Of a DNA stretch of 64,000 nt, positions 26,091 through 34,344 are shown in pieces. Under the pieces are notes generated by a model. The model saw only the letters and a list, made by a program, of their open reading frames with translations, searched no databases and was not told the DNA's origin. Location: NCBI RefSeq assembly GCF_003432485.1, contig NZ_QVNQ01000004.1, forward strand, positions 124,001-188,000. The letters are read 5' to 3'. Numbering within the stretch: position 1 is the stretch's first letter; every line of letters begins with the position of its first letter. The stretch comes from Actinomadura spongiicola. GTDB lineage: Bacteria; Actinomycetota; Actinomycetes; Streptosporangiales; Streptosporangiaceae. The translations under genes were made by a program, and so were the position numbers.

Positions 26091-26435
26091 ATGAACGGAC
26101 TGGACGCCACGTTCGCGGCGTTGGCCGATCCTACGCGCCGAGCCATCCTGGCCCGGTTGCGCGGCGGTGAGGCGACCGTGTCGGAGCTCGCCGCGCCGTT
26201 CGCGATGAGCCAGCCCGCCGTCTCCAAGCATCTGAAGGTCCTGGAGCGGGCGGGGCTGATCTCCCGTGGCCGTGACGCGCAGCGCCGTCCGTGCCGCCTC
26301 GAACCCGGTCCGCTCAGGGAGGCCGTCGACTGGTTGGCGACCTACCGCGCCTTCTGGGAAGACCGCTACCAGAACCTCGACGCCCTGCTTGAGGAACTCA
26401 AAGGAATCAGCGATGAACGAGACGGCGATGAGTGA
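26091..26435 (+). CDS. ArsR-family winged-helix regulator
   Basis: A 114-residue protein. The winged helix covers about residues 5-85, with LADPTRRAILARLRGGEATV and the recognition helix MSQPAVSKHLKVLERAGLIS. There is no cysteine pair for metal sensing. It belongs to the ArsR subgroup encoded with AHSA1/SRPBCC proteins. The ATG at 26091 follows GGGGAGGAG. Its 3' end overlaps the next gene by 23 bases, so the three genes to 27503 form one operon that it probably controls. Confidence 0.92.
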   Translation: MNGLDATFAALADPTRRAILARLRGGEATVSELAAPFAMSQPAVSKHLKVLERAGLISRGRDAQRRPCRLEPGPLREAVDWLATYRAFWEDRYQNLDALLEELKGISDERDGDE

Positions 26436-27036
26436 GAACGCGATGAACGAGAAAGCGGAGTCGTACCGGCGCCGGGCCGACGCCTTCGACGCGAAGGTCG
26501 CCGCCGTCCGCCCGGACCAGTGGGCCGACCCGTCCCCGTGCGAGAAGTGGACCGCGCGGGACGTCGTCCGGCACATCGTCGACATGCACGAGGTGATGCT
26601 GCGCCCGTTGGGACGCGCGCTCAGCGCCGCGCCGTCCGTCGACGCCGACCCGCTCGCCGCGTTCCGCGCCGCCCGCGCCGACATCGAGGCCGTCCTCGAC
26701 GACCCGGCACTCGCCGGACAGGAGAGCGACACGCCGTCCGGTCGGCTGTCCACGCTGGACCACATCGACCAGGTCGTCAGCCGGGACCTGCCGTTGCACG
26801 GCTGGGACCTTGCCAGGGCCACCGGCCAGGACGACACGATCGACCCGGTCGACGTCGCGGCCTTCTGGTCCGACATGCAGGGCATCCCCGACGAAGTGAT
26901 GGAGCGGCTCCGGACGCCGGGCGCGTTCGGTCCGGGCGTCGAGGTCTTCGGCGCGCGGGTCGAGGTGGACGAGGACGCGCCGACGCAGGACCGTCTCCTC
27001 GGCTTCATCGGCAGGGACCCCCGATGGCGCCCGTGA
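26413..27036 (+). CDS. DinB / mycothiol-dependent maleylpyruvate isomerase-like protein
   Basis: A 207-residue protein of the TIGR03086/DinB-like four-helix group. Signatures are WADPSPCEKWTARDVVRHIV followed by DMHEVM, and DLPLHGWDLARATGQ; the histidines of VRHIVDMH and LHGWD would form the metal site. Family members bind a divalent metal and some use mycothiol, but the reaction here is unknown. The ATG at 26413, preceded by AAAGGA, lies inside the end of the ArsR gene; two further in-frame ATGs follow within 30 bases. Confidence 0.85.
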   Translation: MNETAMSENAMNEKAESYRRRADAFDAKVAAVRPDQWADPSPCEKWTARDVVRHIVDMHEVMLRPLGRALSAAPSVDADPLAAFRAARADIEAVLDDPALAGQESDTPSGRLSTLDHIDQVVSRDLPLHGWDLARATGQDDTIDPVDVAAFWSDMQGIPDEVMERLRTPGAFGPGVEVFGARVEVDEDAPTQDRLLGFIGRDPRWRP

Positions 27037-27503
27037 CGGTCGCGACCCCCTCCGACCGGGCGATCGTCATGACCCGGACCTTCGCCGCGCCCCGCGCGCT
27101 CGTCTTCGCCGCCTGGACGAAGCCCGACCTGGTGAGCCGCTGGTACGGGGCGCGCGGCTGGGACATCGTGTCGGCGGCGATCGACCTGCGCGTCGGCGGT
27201 TCCTGGCGTTTCGTCTGGCGGGGGCCGGAAGGGGAGAGCATGGCGGCCGGTGGCGTCTACCGCGAGATCACACCGCCCGAACGGCTCGTCTACACGGAGT
27301 CCTTCGACGAGGCCTGGTACTCGGGCGAGGCCGTCGTGACCCACGACTTCACCGAGCGGGACGGCACGACCATTCTCGACACGACCTTCCTGTTCGACTC
27401 TCGTGAGACTCGTGACCGCGTCATCGAGTCCCCCATGGATCGTGGGGTCGCCGAAGGCTACGACCGCCTCGACGACGTCCTTCGCGAACTGAAGGGAACC
27501 TGA
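27024..27503 (+). CDS. AHSA1/SRPBCC-domain protein
   Basis: A 159-residue START-like protein: MTRTFAAPRALVFAAWTKPD, then WYGARGW, GGSWRFVWRGP and a C-terminal GYDRLDDVLRELK helix. This is the AHSA1 (CalC-type) family, a hydrophobic-pocket fold of mostly unknown ligands. It overlaps the DinB-like gene by 13 bases. ArsR-AHSA1 operons are widespread in actinomycetes, and the regulator is presumed to control the pair. Confidence 0.9.
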   Translation: MAPVTVATPSDRAIVMTRTFAAPRALVFAAWTKPDLVSRWYGARGWDIVSAAIDLRVGGSWRFVWRGPEGESMAAGGVYREITPPERLVYTESFDEAWYSGEAVVTHDFTERDGTTILDTTFLFDSRETRDRVIESPMDRGVAEGYDRLDDVLRELKGT

Positions 27504-27504
27504 G

Positions 27505-27622
27505 TTTCGAGGACGGGGAGGGCCACCTGCGCGCGGAGCCCGCCGTCCGGGTCGGCGCCGGCGGTCACGGTGCCGCCGTGCGCGCGGACGATGGCGGCAA
27601 CGATGGACAGGCCCGGCGCCCT
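27505..27622 (-). pseudogene. Relic of a histidine kinase C-terminus
   Basis: The minus strand encodes GLSIVAAIVRAHGGTVTAGA followed by DPDGGLRAQVALPVL, the G2 box and final strands of a HATPase_c domain. There is no G1/N box upstream: positions 27623-27660 and the carboxypeptidase gene take its place. Only about 35 codons of the kinase survive, without a start or RBS, so it cannot be functional. Confidence 0.7.
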
Positions 27623-27660
27623 CACCTGAACCCGGCGGCACGAGCCCCTGACCCCTACGC

Positions 27661-28695
27661 CTACTCCTCGGTCCCGAACTCCCAGTGCCACGGCTCGAAC
27701 GGGCTGCTGTACGCCCACGCCGGATGAATCCAGCCGTACTTCTCGGCGTGCGCCTCCATCCAGTTGAACTGGACGGAACCCGAGTTCTGAATCCCACCGC
27801 ACAGGTCGACGGCCTGCCCCTTGCCGTGGTTGCTCGTCCCGGGAACGGCGGCGAACCCCGGCCGCTGCGCGTAGATCCGGTGCTGGTCCGAAAGGTTCCG
27901 GTACGCGTCGGTGACGCAGATGTCACGGCCGAACCGGCGCTTGTACGCCTCGTTCAACTTGTAGAAACCCTGCGCCGCGTCCGCCCGCAGCTTGTGCCCC
28001 TTCTGCGGCAACGCGCACAGATACTTCGCGGGAATCAGCCCGTTCGGATACTTCTTGGCGTCCCCCGACAACCCCTCGTCGCACCCGAGCTGAAACCGCT
28101 TCAGCCGACTCGTCGCGAGTTTGTCGAGCATCGCGTTGAGCCGCTCGGTCAGCTCCTCCGACTTGTTCTTCAACCCGTCCACCTCCTGCTGGAGACGGGT
28201 CTGCTCGACCGCGTTGCGCGACTGCAGATCCTGCGCCGTCGTCGCGAGCCGCTTACGCCGTTCCTGAAGCTCGTCCGCCCGGTCGACGAGCGCCTGCTGC
28301 GACGTGGCGAGCAACGTCACGTCCGCGGTCGTCCGCAACGTCTGACCGGGATCGCCCCCACCGAAGATCGCCATCGACCCGGCGGCGCCCCGCTGCTGGT
28401 AGGAGGTGTTCGCCAGCCGGGCGATCGGCTCCCGGATCCGGTTCAGCTCGGCCTCGGCCTCCGCGAGATCCCTGAGGGTGTCCCGCAGCTTGATCTGCGA
28501 GGCGGCCAAATCCTTCTTCCGGTCCTCCATGCGCTTCGTGGCCTGCTCCAGTTGGGAGCGTGCCTTGGACGCCTCACGGCGCAGCGCCTCCAGGTTGTCG
28601 ACCCGGCCCTCGGCCGCCGCGGCGGCGCCCTGCGGTGAGATCAGCGTCATCACCAGGAAGACCGCGGTCAGCGCCGCCGACCGGGGATTCGGCAC
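27661..28695 (-). CDS. Secreted D-alanyl-D-alanine carboxypeptidase, M15B/VanY family, with coiled coil
   Basis: A 344-residue protein. Residues 1-28 are a signal peptide (hydrophobic core, then SPQGAAAA). Residues about 34-190 are heptad-rich coiled coil, like the regulatory coiled coils of secreted peptidoglycan hydrolases. Residues about 225-344 are the M15 zinc peptidase: the SxHxxGxAxD motif is SNHGKGQAVD and the distal HxH-type ligand segment is EPWHWEF. It should trim D-Ala from stem peptides outside the membrane. The GTG at 28695 is chosen because AGGAGG lies nine bases upstream; a TTG eight codons earlier is the alternative. Confidence 0.9.
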   Translation of the reverse strand: MPNPRSAALTAVFLVMTLISPQGAAAAAEGRVDNLEALRREASKARSQLEQATKRMEDRKKDLAASQIKLRDTLRDLAEAEAELNRIREPIARLANTSYQQRGAAGSMAIFGGGDPGQTLRTTADVTLLATSQQALVDRADELQERRKRLATTAQDLQSRNAVEQTRLQQEVDGLKNKSEELTERLNAMLDKLATSRLKRFQLGCDEGLSGDAKKYPNGLIPAKYLCALPQKGHKLRADAAQGFYKLNEAYKRRFGRDICVTDAYRNLSDQHRIYAQRPGFAAVPGTSNHGKGQAVDLCGGIQNSGSVQFNWMEAHAEKYGWIHPAWAYSSPFEPWHWEFGTEE

Positions 28696-28776
28696 GGTGG
28701 TATTCCTCCTGATGCCCAAATGCGAACAGCGGCAGAACGCTACTACAGGTTCTACGGTGACCTGTCCGTAACCGGT

Positions 28777-29256
28777 TCAGCGACCACCGTGACCATACTG
28801 TCGCACGCACCACCGCGCGTGCCGCCACCGGACTTCCACCCATCCCGGCGGGCACGCCCGCCGCGTCCGCGTCACGGACGGCGACGGCTTCGCCCTCTTC
28901 CGCGTCGGAGTCACCCTCGGGGCGGGCACCCGCCTGGGCGCCTTCGTCACCACCTGCGGCCCCGGCTCGGGCGGCACGTACTCCCCGAACGTCGGCGCCT
29001 CCTCCGGCGTCACGGCGGGCGTCACCTTCTGCCCCACCGTCTCCGGCCGCTTCCGCGGCGGGTCGTCCCGCAGCCCGAACGCGACCACCGACGCCAGCAC
29101 GACGGGCACCACGAACGCAACGACGATCACGCCGATCCGTCTCGTGGACGAACTTTCGTCCACCTGGCCATCAGGCCGTTCCTTCGGCTGCCCACGATGC
29201 CGACCCGTCACGGCACCGAAGCGTACCGACACCGCCCCCGCCCGGCCTAGAGGCAT
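28777..29256 (-). CDS. Small membrane-anchored protein, unknown function
   Basis: About 159 residues. A single TM helix (IGVIVVAFVVPVVLASVVAF, about residues 41-60) is followed by a Pro/Arg/Thr-rich extracytoplasmic linker. The C-terminus CPPGWVEVRWRHARWCVRQY has two cysteines that could pair. The codon bias is good, but no RBS stands before the ATG at 29256 or nearby GTGs, so the start is uncertain. It precedes the carboxypeptidase on the same strand with an 80-base gap and may share a cell-envelope role. Confidence 0.6.
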   Translation of the reverse strand: MPLGRAGAVSVRFGAVTGRHRGQPKERPDGQVDESSSTRRIGVIVVAFVVPVVLASVVAFGLRDDPPRKRPETVGQKVTPAVTPEEAPTFGEYVPPEPGPQVVTKAPRRVPAPRVTPTRKRAKPSPSVTRTRRACPPGWVEVRWRHARWCVRQYGHGGR

Positions 29257-29331
29257 AAGGAGAAGCGCTCAGCACTCCCCATCCCCTACGCTGGTGATGC
29301 GTCCGCTACGCTCATACCGCAGCGACGACAT

Positions 29332-29404
29332 GCCTCCGTAGCTCAGGGGATAGAGCACCGCTCTCCTAAAGCGGGTGCCGCAGGTTCGAATCCTGCCGGA
29401 GGCG
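29332..29404 (+). tRNA. tRNA-Arg (anticodon CCU)
   Basis: A 73-base cloverleaf: acceptor GCCTCCG / CGGAGGC, D-arm GCTC...GAGC, anticodon stem CCGCT / AGCGG with loop CTCCTAA (anticodon CCT), and T-arm CAGG-TTCGAAT-CCTG. Discriminator G; CCA is not encoded. It reads AGG codons. Confidence 0.95.
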
Positions 29405-29498
29405 CCCTCCTTACACCAAGCCCCCGACCAGCACGATCCACCGATCACCCGTGCATCGAGCTAACGATCTCGCAACGCGTGGGGATCACGTTGTGGTC

Positions 29499-29981
29499 TC
29501 ACCAGTTCGTCACGCTGATCGTGCGAGAGAACTCGTGAATGGTCGCACCCTCCAAGTCGAGCAACCTGGCCTCCATGGCCGCCTGCCCCACCGTCCACCG
29601 CTCGTCCTTGAAGCGGAAGGTCAGCAGCTCTTGCCTGTGCAGCTCGACACAGCTCAGGGCGCGGCTCTCGGAAATGTCGATGCCGTTGACCGGCTGCTTC
29701 ACCGTCACCACGATTTTCATGTCGATGAGGGCGCGGCACATGACGGTCATATCGAAGCCCATGCGCTTCCGGCCGTTCTCCACCTTGATGTATCCCCTGC
29801 CCAGGAGGACATCGACGATGAAAGCGGGGGGTTCGTTCACGGCGTCCCCTGCGGGTTTCATCTGAGGCCCTTGCGTCGAAGTGACGCGGCCGGCGGCACC
29901 GGGGGACGCCTCGGCGACGGCCGCGGGCGCTAGGACCAAGCCGGTGGCTAAAGCCGCGGACACAATCCTTCTCGGGCGCAT
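29499..29981 (-). CDS. Small secreted protein, unknown function
   Basis: A 160-residue protein with a signal peptide (MRPRRIVSAALATGLVLAPA, then AVAEASPG). The mature part has two cysteines (TVMCRALIDMK and ALSCVELHRQ) and an FRFKDERWTVGQAAMEARLL segment, suggesting a small disulfide-linked beta domain. AAAGGAAG precedes the ATG at 29981. A longer open frame upstream has no RBS and no signal peptide and is not used. No family recognised. It stands alone between tRNA-Arg and the ABC exporter. Confidence 0.75.
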   Translation of the reverse strand: MRPRRIVSAALATGLVLAPAAVAEASPGAAGRVTSTQGPQMKPAGDAVNEPPAFIVDVLLGRGYIKVENGRKRMGFDMTVMCRALIDMKIVVTVKQPVNGIDISESRALSCVELHRQELLTFRFKDERWTVGQAAMEARLLDLEGATIHEFSRTISVTNW

Positions 29982-30254
29982 GACGACTTCCTTTCCTCGA
30001 AGACGATCATCGATACGATCGTCAGCGCGGATCGCGCAGCTGACAAGATCGTGACCGGAACCGGCCCATCCCCGCCGGTGAGGGGATTCACGCGATTCAG
30101 CGTGCAGGGGCGTCTGACATAAGGCGGCGGACGCGGCACCGCCGGTGGCAGCGAGGGTGGCAGGTCGCCATTCGGTAAACGTCGGGGAGGACGGCACATC
30201 ACCGGCTACGCGTGCCACCAATTACGAACGAGACGTGCGAGGAGGCGGATTTCT

Positions 30255-32048
30255 GTGTTCACGAGCCTGCGGACGGTACGCAAGACCGACGATTCAGATT
30301 TCGAGGATGACCACAAGGTGGGGCACGATGACGGGCCGGACGTGCCGTTGCGGGTCGGATTACGTGACCTGGTCGGAGTTACGCGTGGGCACCGGAGGGC
30401 CATTGCCGTCGCCCTTGTGCTCTCGCTGATGGCGTCCGGCATGGGGCTGGCGCAGCCGCTGTTGGCGACCCGAACGATCCAGCAGTTCTCCGACGGCCGC
30501 CCGTATGTCATGTTCGCGGTGCTGCTGGGCGTGGTGTTCGTCGTCGAAGCCGTCGTCTCCGGCGTCGCGGCGTACTCGCTCGAACGCACCAGTGAGGGGC
30601 TGGTGCTGGGGGTGCGGCTGCGCGTCGTCGACAAGCTGCTGCGGCTTCCCATGCGGCGTTACGAGACACAGCGGCTCGGTGACCTGCTGTCGCGCACCAC
30701 CGCCGACACCACGATGCTGCGTGACTCGCTCGCCTACGACCTGTCCGAGGTCGTCGTCGGCGCGTTCGTCCTGGCCGGCGGTGTCGCCATGATGCTGTGG
30801 TTGGACGCCGGACTGTTCCTGATCGTGCTGGGCATCGTCGGCGGGATCGGCGGGCTGACGTTGCTGTTGCTGGCCGGAATCCGCAAGGCCGTCGAGGACG
30901 CCCAGGACAGCCTGGGCGGGGTGTCGGCCGAGCTGGAACGGGCGTTGTCGGCCATTCGGACCGTCCGAGTGATGCGCGCCGAGGTCCGCGAGAAAGAGCG
31001 GATCGGCCGACTCGCGCGGAGTGCCTACGAGCAGAATCTCCAGGCCGCCAAACGCGACGCCCTCATCAATCCGATGATGACGTTGGCAATGCACGGATCG
31101 ATGATGGCCGTTCTGGTCGTCGGTGGTATCCGTGTCGCCAACGGGGACGCGTCGCTGGCGAACCTCGTCGGCTTCCTGCTGTACATCACTTACATCGCCG
31201 AGCCGATTGCCAACATGTTCGACGTGGTGGCGACGTTGCAGCGGGGTCTGGCGGCATTGCAGCGTATCGAGGACGTCACGCGCCTGCCGTCCGAAACCGA
31301 CCGAGCCTCCACCGCCACCGTATCGGCGGAGCCCGCGAATCCTTCTTCGGGAGTGGAGTTCCGGGACGTGACATTCAGTTACGACAAAGGGCGGCCAGTC
31401 CTGCGTGGCGTGTCGTTCTCGGTCCCGCGCAATGCTCACGTTGCCCTGGTGGGCCCGTCGGGTGCCGGAAAGACGACGTTGTTCGCGTTGCTCGCCAGGT
31501 TCTACGAAATTGATGGCGGGCACATCTTCGTCGAAGGCAGGGATGTCACCGAATTGAGCCTTGACGAATGCCGCTCCAGGCTGGGGCTGGTCGAACAGGC
31601 CGCTCCAGTGATGCACGGCACGCTCCGGGACAACATCGTCTACGCCAAGCCGAACGCCACCGACGCCGAAGTTGAGCGGGTGGTGAGAATGGCGAGCCTC
31701 GGCGACCTCGTGCGCCGGCTGCCGAAGGGGCTGGACACCCCGGTCGGTGAACACGGCGACATGCTGTCGGGTGGGGAGCGGCAGCGTGTCGCGATCGCCC
31801 GCGCGCTGTTGCCGGAGCCGCGTCTGCTGTTGCTGGACGAGCCGACGTCGCAACTGGACACCGCGAACGAGGAAGCCCTCGCGCGGACGATCGCCCAGAT
31901 CTCCCGTGAGTGCACGCTGCTGGTGATCGCCCATCGCCCGTCGACGATTCGCGCCGCTGACATCGTCGTTTTCCTCGATGGGGGCCGCGTCGTCGCGACG
32001 GGGACGCCCGAGGAGGTCGGCGCGGCCCACGGCCTCTGGTTCGATTGA
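30255..32048 (+). CDS. ABC exporter half-transporter (permease-ATPase fusion)
   Basis: A 597-residue protein. Residues about 45-320 are the six-helix type-1 exporter membrane domain. Residues about 345-590 are the ATPase with Walker A GPSGAGKTT (about 400-408), signature LSGGERQR (about 504-511), Walker B LLLLDEPT and H-loop IAHRPST. It resembles multidrug/lipid exporters and would work as a homodimer. The GTG at 30255 follows AGGAGG. No regulator or second half-transporter is adjacent, so the substrate cannot be inferred. Convergent with the MFS gene. Confidence 0.92.
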   Translation: MFTSLRTVRKTDDSDFEDDHKVGHDDGPDVPLRVGLRDLVGVTRGHRRAIAVALVLSLMASGMGLAQPLLATRTIQQFSDGRPYVMFAVLLGVVFVVEAVVSGVAAYSLERTSEGLVLGVRLRVVDKLLRLPMRRYETQRLGDLLSRTTADTTMLRDSLAYDLSEVVVGAFVLAGGVAMMLWLDAGLFLIVLGIVGGIGGLTLLLLAGIRKAVEDAQDSLGGVSAELERALSAIRTVRVMRAEVREKERIGRLARSAYEQNLQAAKRDALINPMMTLAMHGSMMAVLVVGGIRVANGDASLANLVGFLLYITYIAEPIANMFDVVATLQRGLAALQRIEDVTRLPSETDRASTATVSAEPANPSSGVEFRDVTFSYDKGRPVLRGVSFSVPRNAHVALVGPSGAGKTTLFALLARFYEIDGGHIFVEGRDVTELSLDECRSRLGLVEQAAPVMHGTLRDNIVYAKPNATDAEVERVVRMASLGDLVRRLPKGLDTPVGEHGDMLSGGERQRVAIARALLPEPRLLLLDEPTSQLDTANEEALARTIAQISRECTLLVIAHRPSTIRAADIVVFLDGGRVVATGTPEEVGAAHGLWFD

Positions 32049-32095
32049 CCGCCGCGTAAGTGGCCAAGGAGCCCGCCGTGGGCGCCTGCGGGTGA

Positions 32096-33367
32096 TCATC
32101 TTCGGGCTGGTTCCGTTGCGAAGCGCGGTCGGCCGGCGCAGTACGACAGGGCCGACTGGACGACGCAGATCGCCACCAGGAGCAGGATCGGCGTGGACCA
32201 GGAACCTGTGACGTCTCGGAGGACGCCGACGGTGAACGGGCCGAGCGCGGCGAGGAGGTAGCCGACGCTCTGCGCCATCGCCGACAGGGTGGCCGTGTCC
32301 GCGGCGGATCGGGTTCGCATGCTGAACAGCGCCAATGTCAGCGGGAACACGCCGCCGCCGATGCCGACGAGCACCGCCCAGAGCCAGGGGAGCGTCCCGG
32401 GGGAGAGCAGGAGGCCGACGAGGCCGACGATCTGGACGACGGTCATCCCCGCGCCGAGGGCTCCCTGCCGCCGCAGCCGTGCCGCCAGAACCGGGACGAC
32501 GAAGTACACCGGGACGCCGACGAGGAGCGCGACGGCCAGCAGCGTGCCCGCCTCGTCCGGCGCGAAGCCCGCGTCGGTGTAGATGGTCGGCAGCCAGGCC
32601 ATGACGACGAACGCGAGCACGGACTGGGTGCCGAACAGCAGGGTGACCGCCCAGGCGACCGGGCTGCGGAGCATGGCCGTCACCGGCGCGCGGGATTCGG
32701 CCGGGGCGGCGGTCCGTCGCGTCCGCGGCAGCCAGAGCGCCAGGGTCGCGGCGGCGAGGACGGCCCACGACGCGAGGCCGCCCCGCCAGCCGCCGAGGGT
32801 GGCGCCGAGCGGCACGGTCGCGGCGGCGCCGATCGCCGCGCCGGCCGACATGGCGGCGCTGTAGGCGCCGGTGACCTCGCCGACCCGGCCCGGGAACTCG
32901 ATCTTGACGATCGCCGGGATCAGCACGTTCCCCACCGCGATGCCGGCGCAGGCGACGAAGGTGCCGGCGAGCAGGGCGGCCTCGCCGCCGGCGACCCGGA
33001 CCAGCAACCCGGCCAGCAGCAGCGCGAGGGCGAGGCCGAGTCCCGCGTTCGCCCCGACGCGCCGGACGAGCCCGGGCGTCGCGAGCGCCACGGCGCCGAA
33101 GCACACGACCGGCAGCGTCGCCGCGGTCGACGCGGCGAGCGTGGACATCGCGAGGTCGGCGCGCGCCTGGTCCAGGACGGCGCCGAGGCTCGTCACCGCG
33201 ACACGAAGGTTCACGGCGACGAGGACGACGGCGACCAGCACCATCAGCGGACGCCCGAGCGCGCCGCGCGGTCGTGCCGCCCCGGTGGCGTGGCCGTCCG
33301 TGCCCGACGGGTCGTACGGGTCGGACGGGCCCCCGTCCGCCTCCAGGTGAGGGTGGTTCGTGGTCAC
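32096..33367 (-). CDS. MFS transporter, CynX/NimT type
   Basis: A 423-residue, 12-TM major facilitator protein of the cyanate/nitroimidazole (CynX/NimT) branch: VNLRVAVTSLGAVLDQ in TM1, VGNVLIPAIVKIEFP in TM4-5 and FSMRTRSAADTATLSAMAQS in the second half. The first 38 residues are hydrophilic. The GTG start overlaps a 29-codon frame that in turn overlaps the uridine phosphorylase stop, so it is co-transcribed with that gene. Context suggests transport of a nucleobase, nucleoside or breakdown product; the family also carries small anions, so this is inference. Confidence 0.85.
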   Translation of the reverse strand: MTTNHPHLEADGGPSDPYDPSGTDGHATGAARPRGALGRPLMVLVAVVLVAVNLRVAVTSLGAVLDQARADLAMSTLAASTAATLPVVCFGAVALATPGLVRRVGANAGLGLALALLLAGLLVRVAGGEAALLAGTFVACAGIAVGNVLIPAIVKIEFPGRVGEVTGAYSAAMSAGAAIGAAATVPLGATLGGWRGGLASWAVLAAATLALWLPRTRRTAAPAESRAPVTAMLRSPVAWAVTLLFGTQSVLAFVVMAWLPTIYTDAGFAPDEAGTLLAVALLVGVPVYFVVPVLAARLRRQGALGAGMTVVQIVGLVGLLLSPGTLPWLWAVLVGIGGGVFPLTLALFSMRTRSAADTATLSAMAQSVGYLLAALGPFTVGVLRDVTGSWSTPILLLVAICVVQSALSYCAGRPRFATEPARR

Positions 33368-33453
33368 GTCGCGCCCCGTCCGTCGAGGTCGCTCGGCGCC
33401 GTCCGCGTCGGCGCGGCGCGGGGGCCGCTGACGGATGCGTCGTTGGGCCTCAT
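33364..33453 (-). CDS. 29-residue micro-ORF coupling uridine phosphorylase to the MFS gene
   Basis: The frame starts ATG at 33453, overlapping the uridine phosphorylase stop (ATGA), and ends TGA at 33364-33366, overlapping the MFS start (GTGA). It encodes MRPNDASVSGPRAAPTRTAP and nine more residues, with no recognisable motif. It may serve only as a translational bridge between the two genes. Confidence 0.4.
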   Translation of the reverse strand: MRPNDASVSGPRAAPTRTAPSDLDGRGAT

Positions 33454-34217
33454 CGCGCCCCGACGGCGGGCCGCGTGTTCGCCCCGATGAGCGTGCGCAC
33501 CGCGTCGACGGCGGTGGCGAACAGGGGGTCGCCGGACGGTGCCGTGCCGTCGTCGATGGCGTCCTGACTCCACATCAGCACGACGGCGCCCGTGCGCACC
33601 TTCAGCACGGAGCCGACGATGAACACGGCGGCGGTCTCCATCTCGGAGCAGACGGCTCCGCCGCGGCGCCAGGCCTCGAAACGCTCGGTCAGCGTCGCCG
33701 CCAGCGGCATCCGCTCCGGTTCGGTCTCGCCGTAGTACGAGTCCTTGGTGTGCGCGGGTCCGCACCTGTACGGCACGCCCGCGCGGTCCGCGGCGTCCCG
33801 CAGGGCGAGCACCACGTCGATGTCCGCGATCGCCGGGAACTCGACCGGCAGGTACTGCCTGGTGGTGCCCTCGTCGCGGATCGCCGCGGTGAGGACGGCC
33901 AACTCGCCGTTGACGATGTCCGGTCGCATCGATCCCGACACCCCGACCCGGATCATCGTGTCGACGCCGAGCGCGGCCAGCTCCTCCACGGCCAGGGCCG
34001 TGGACGGGCCGCCGACGCCGGTGGAGGTGACGATGACCGTCTCGCCGTCCAGCGTGCCGCGCCAGGTCTCGAACTCGCGGTTGCGGACGACGAACTCCGG
34101 GTCGTCGAGGAGCGCCGCGATCGAGGCCACCTGGTCGGGGTTGCCGGGCAGGAGAGCGTACCGGCCCACGTCGTCGGCGCGAAGGTGCAGGTGGTGGGCC
34201 GATGTCTGGTTGTTCAT
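33450..34217 (-). CDS. udp: Uridine phosphorylase
   Basis: A 255-residue NP-I family phosphorylase: YALLPGNPDQVASIAALLDD (phosphate-binding GNPDQV), VGVSGSMRPDIVNGE (substrate GSM/R), and the active-site EMETAAVFIVG that contacts ribose. It splits uridine with phosphate into uracil and ribose-1-phosphate in the cytosol. The ATG at 34217 follows AAAGGGATCCGG; an ATG five codons upstream is less likely. It is divergent from the FCD-type regulator of the salvage operon, which probably controls both directions. Confidence 0.9.
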   Translation of the reverse strand: MNNQTSAHHLHLRADDVGRYALLPGNPDQVASIAALLDDPEFVVRNREFETWRGTLDGETVIVTSTGVGGPSTALAVEELAALGVDTMIRVGVSGSMRPDIVNGELAVLTAAIRDEGTTRQYLPVEFPAIADIDVVLALRDAADRAGVPYRCGPAHTKDSYYGETEPERMPLAATLTERFEAWRRGGAVCSEMETAAVFIVGSVLKVRTGAVVLMWSQDAIDDGTAPSGDPLFATAVDAVRTLIGANTRPAVGAR

Positions 34218-34281
34218 CCGGATCCCTTTCATCCGTCAGTTGCGGGCATACAGTGTCACATCCCATCTACGTTCGTCACTA

Positions 34282-34311
34282 TTGACATATCTGGACAAGG
34301 CGCCCTACGGT
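34282..34311 (+). promoter_or_regulatory. Promoter of the nucleoside-salvage operon
   Basis: -35 TTGACA (34282-34287), an 18-base spacer and -10 TACGGT (34306-34311), 33 bases before the GTG at 34345. It lies in the 127-base divergent region shared with uridine phosphorylase. Confidence 0.55.
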
Positions 34312-34344
34312 TCCGGCAACACCCCCCGAGACGAGGAGGAGACC

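Noticed and set aside
29332..29404. tRNA-Arg as a second mobile-element attachment site
   Set aside because: No integrase, relaxase or repeated tRNA end is visible on either side.
30360..33104. 914-codon minus-strand frame spanning the exporter and MFS genes
   Set aside because: Crosses two well supported genes in antisense or another frame; no recognisable domain.
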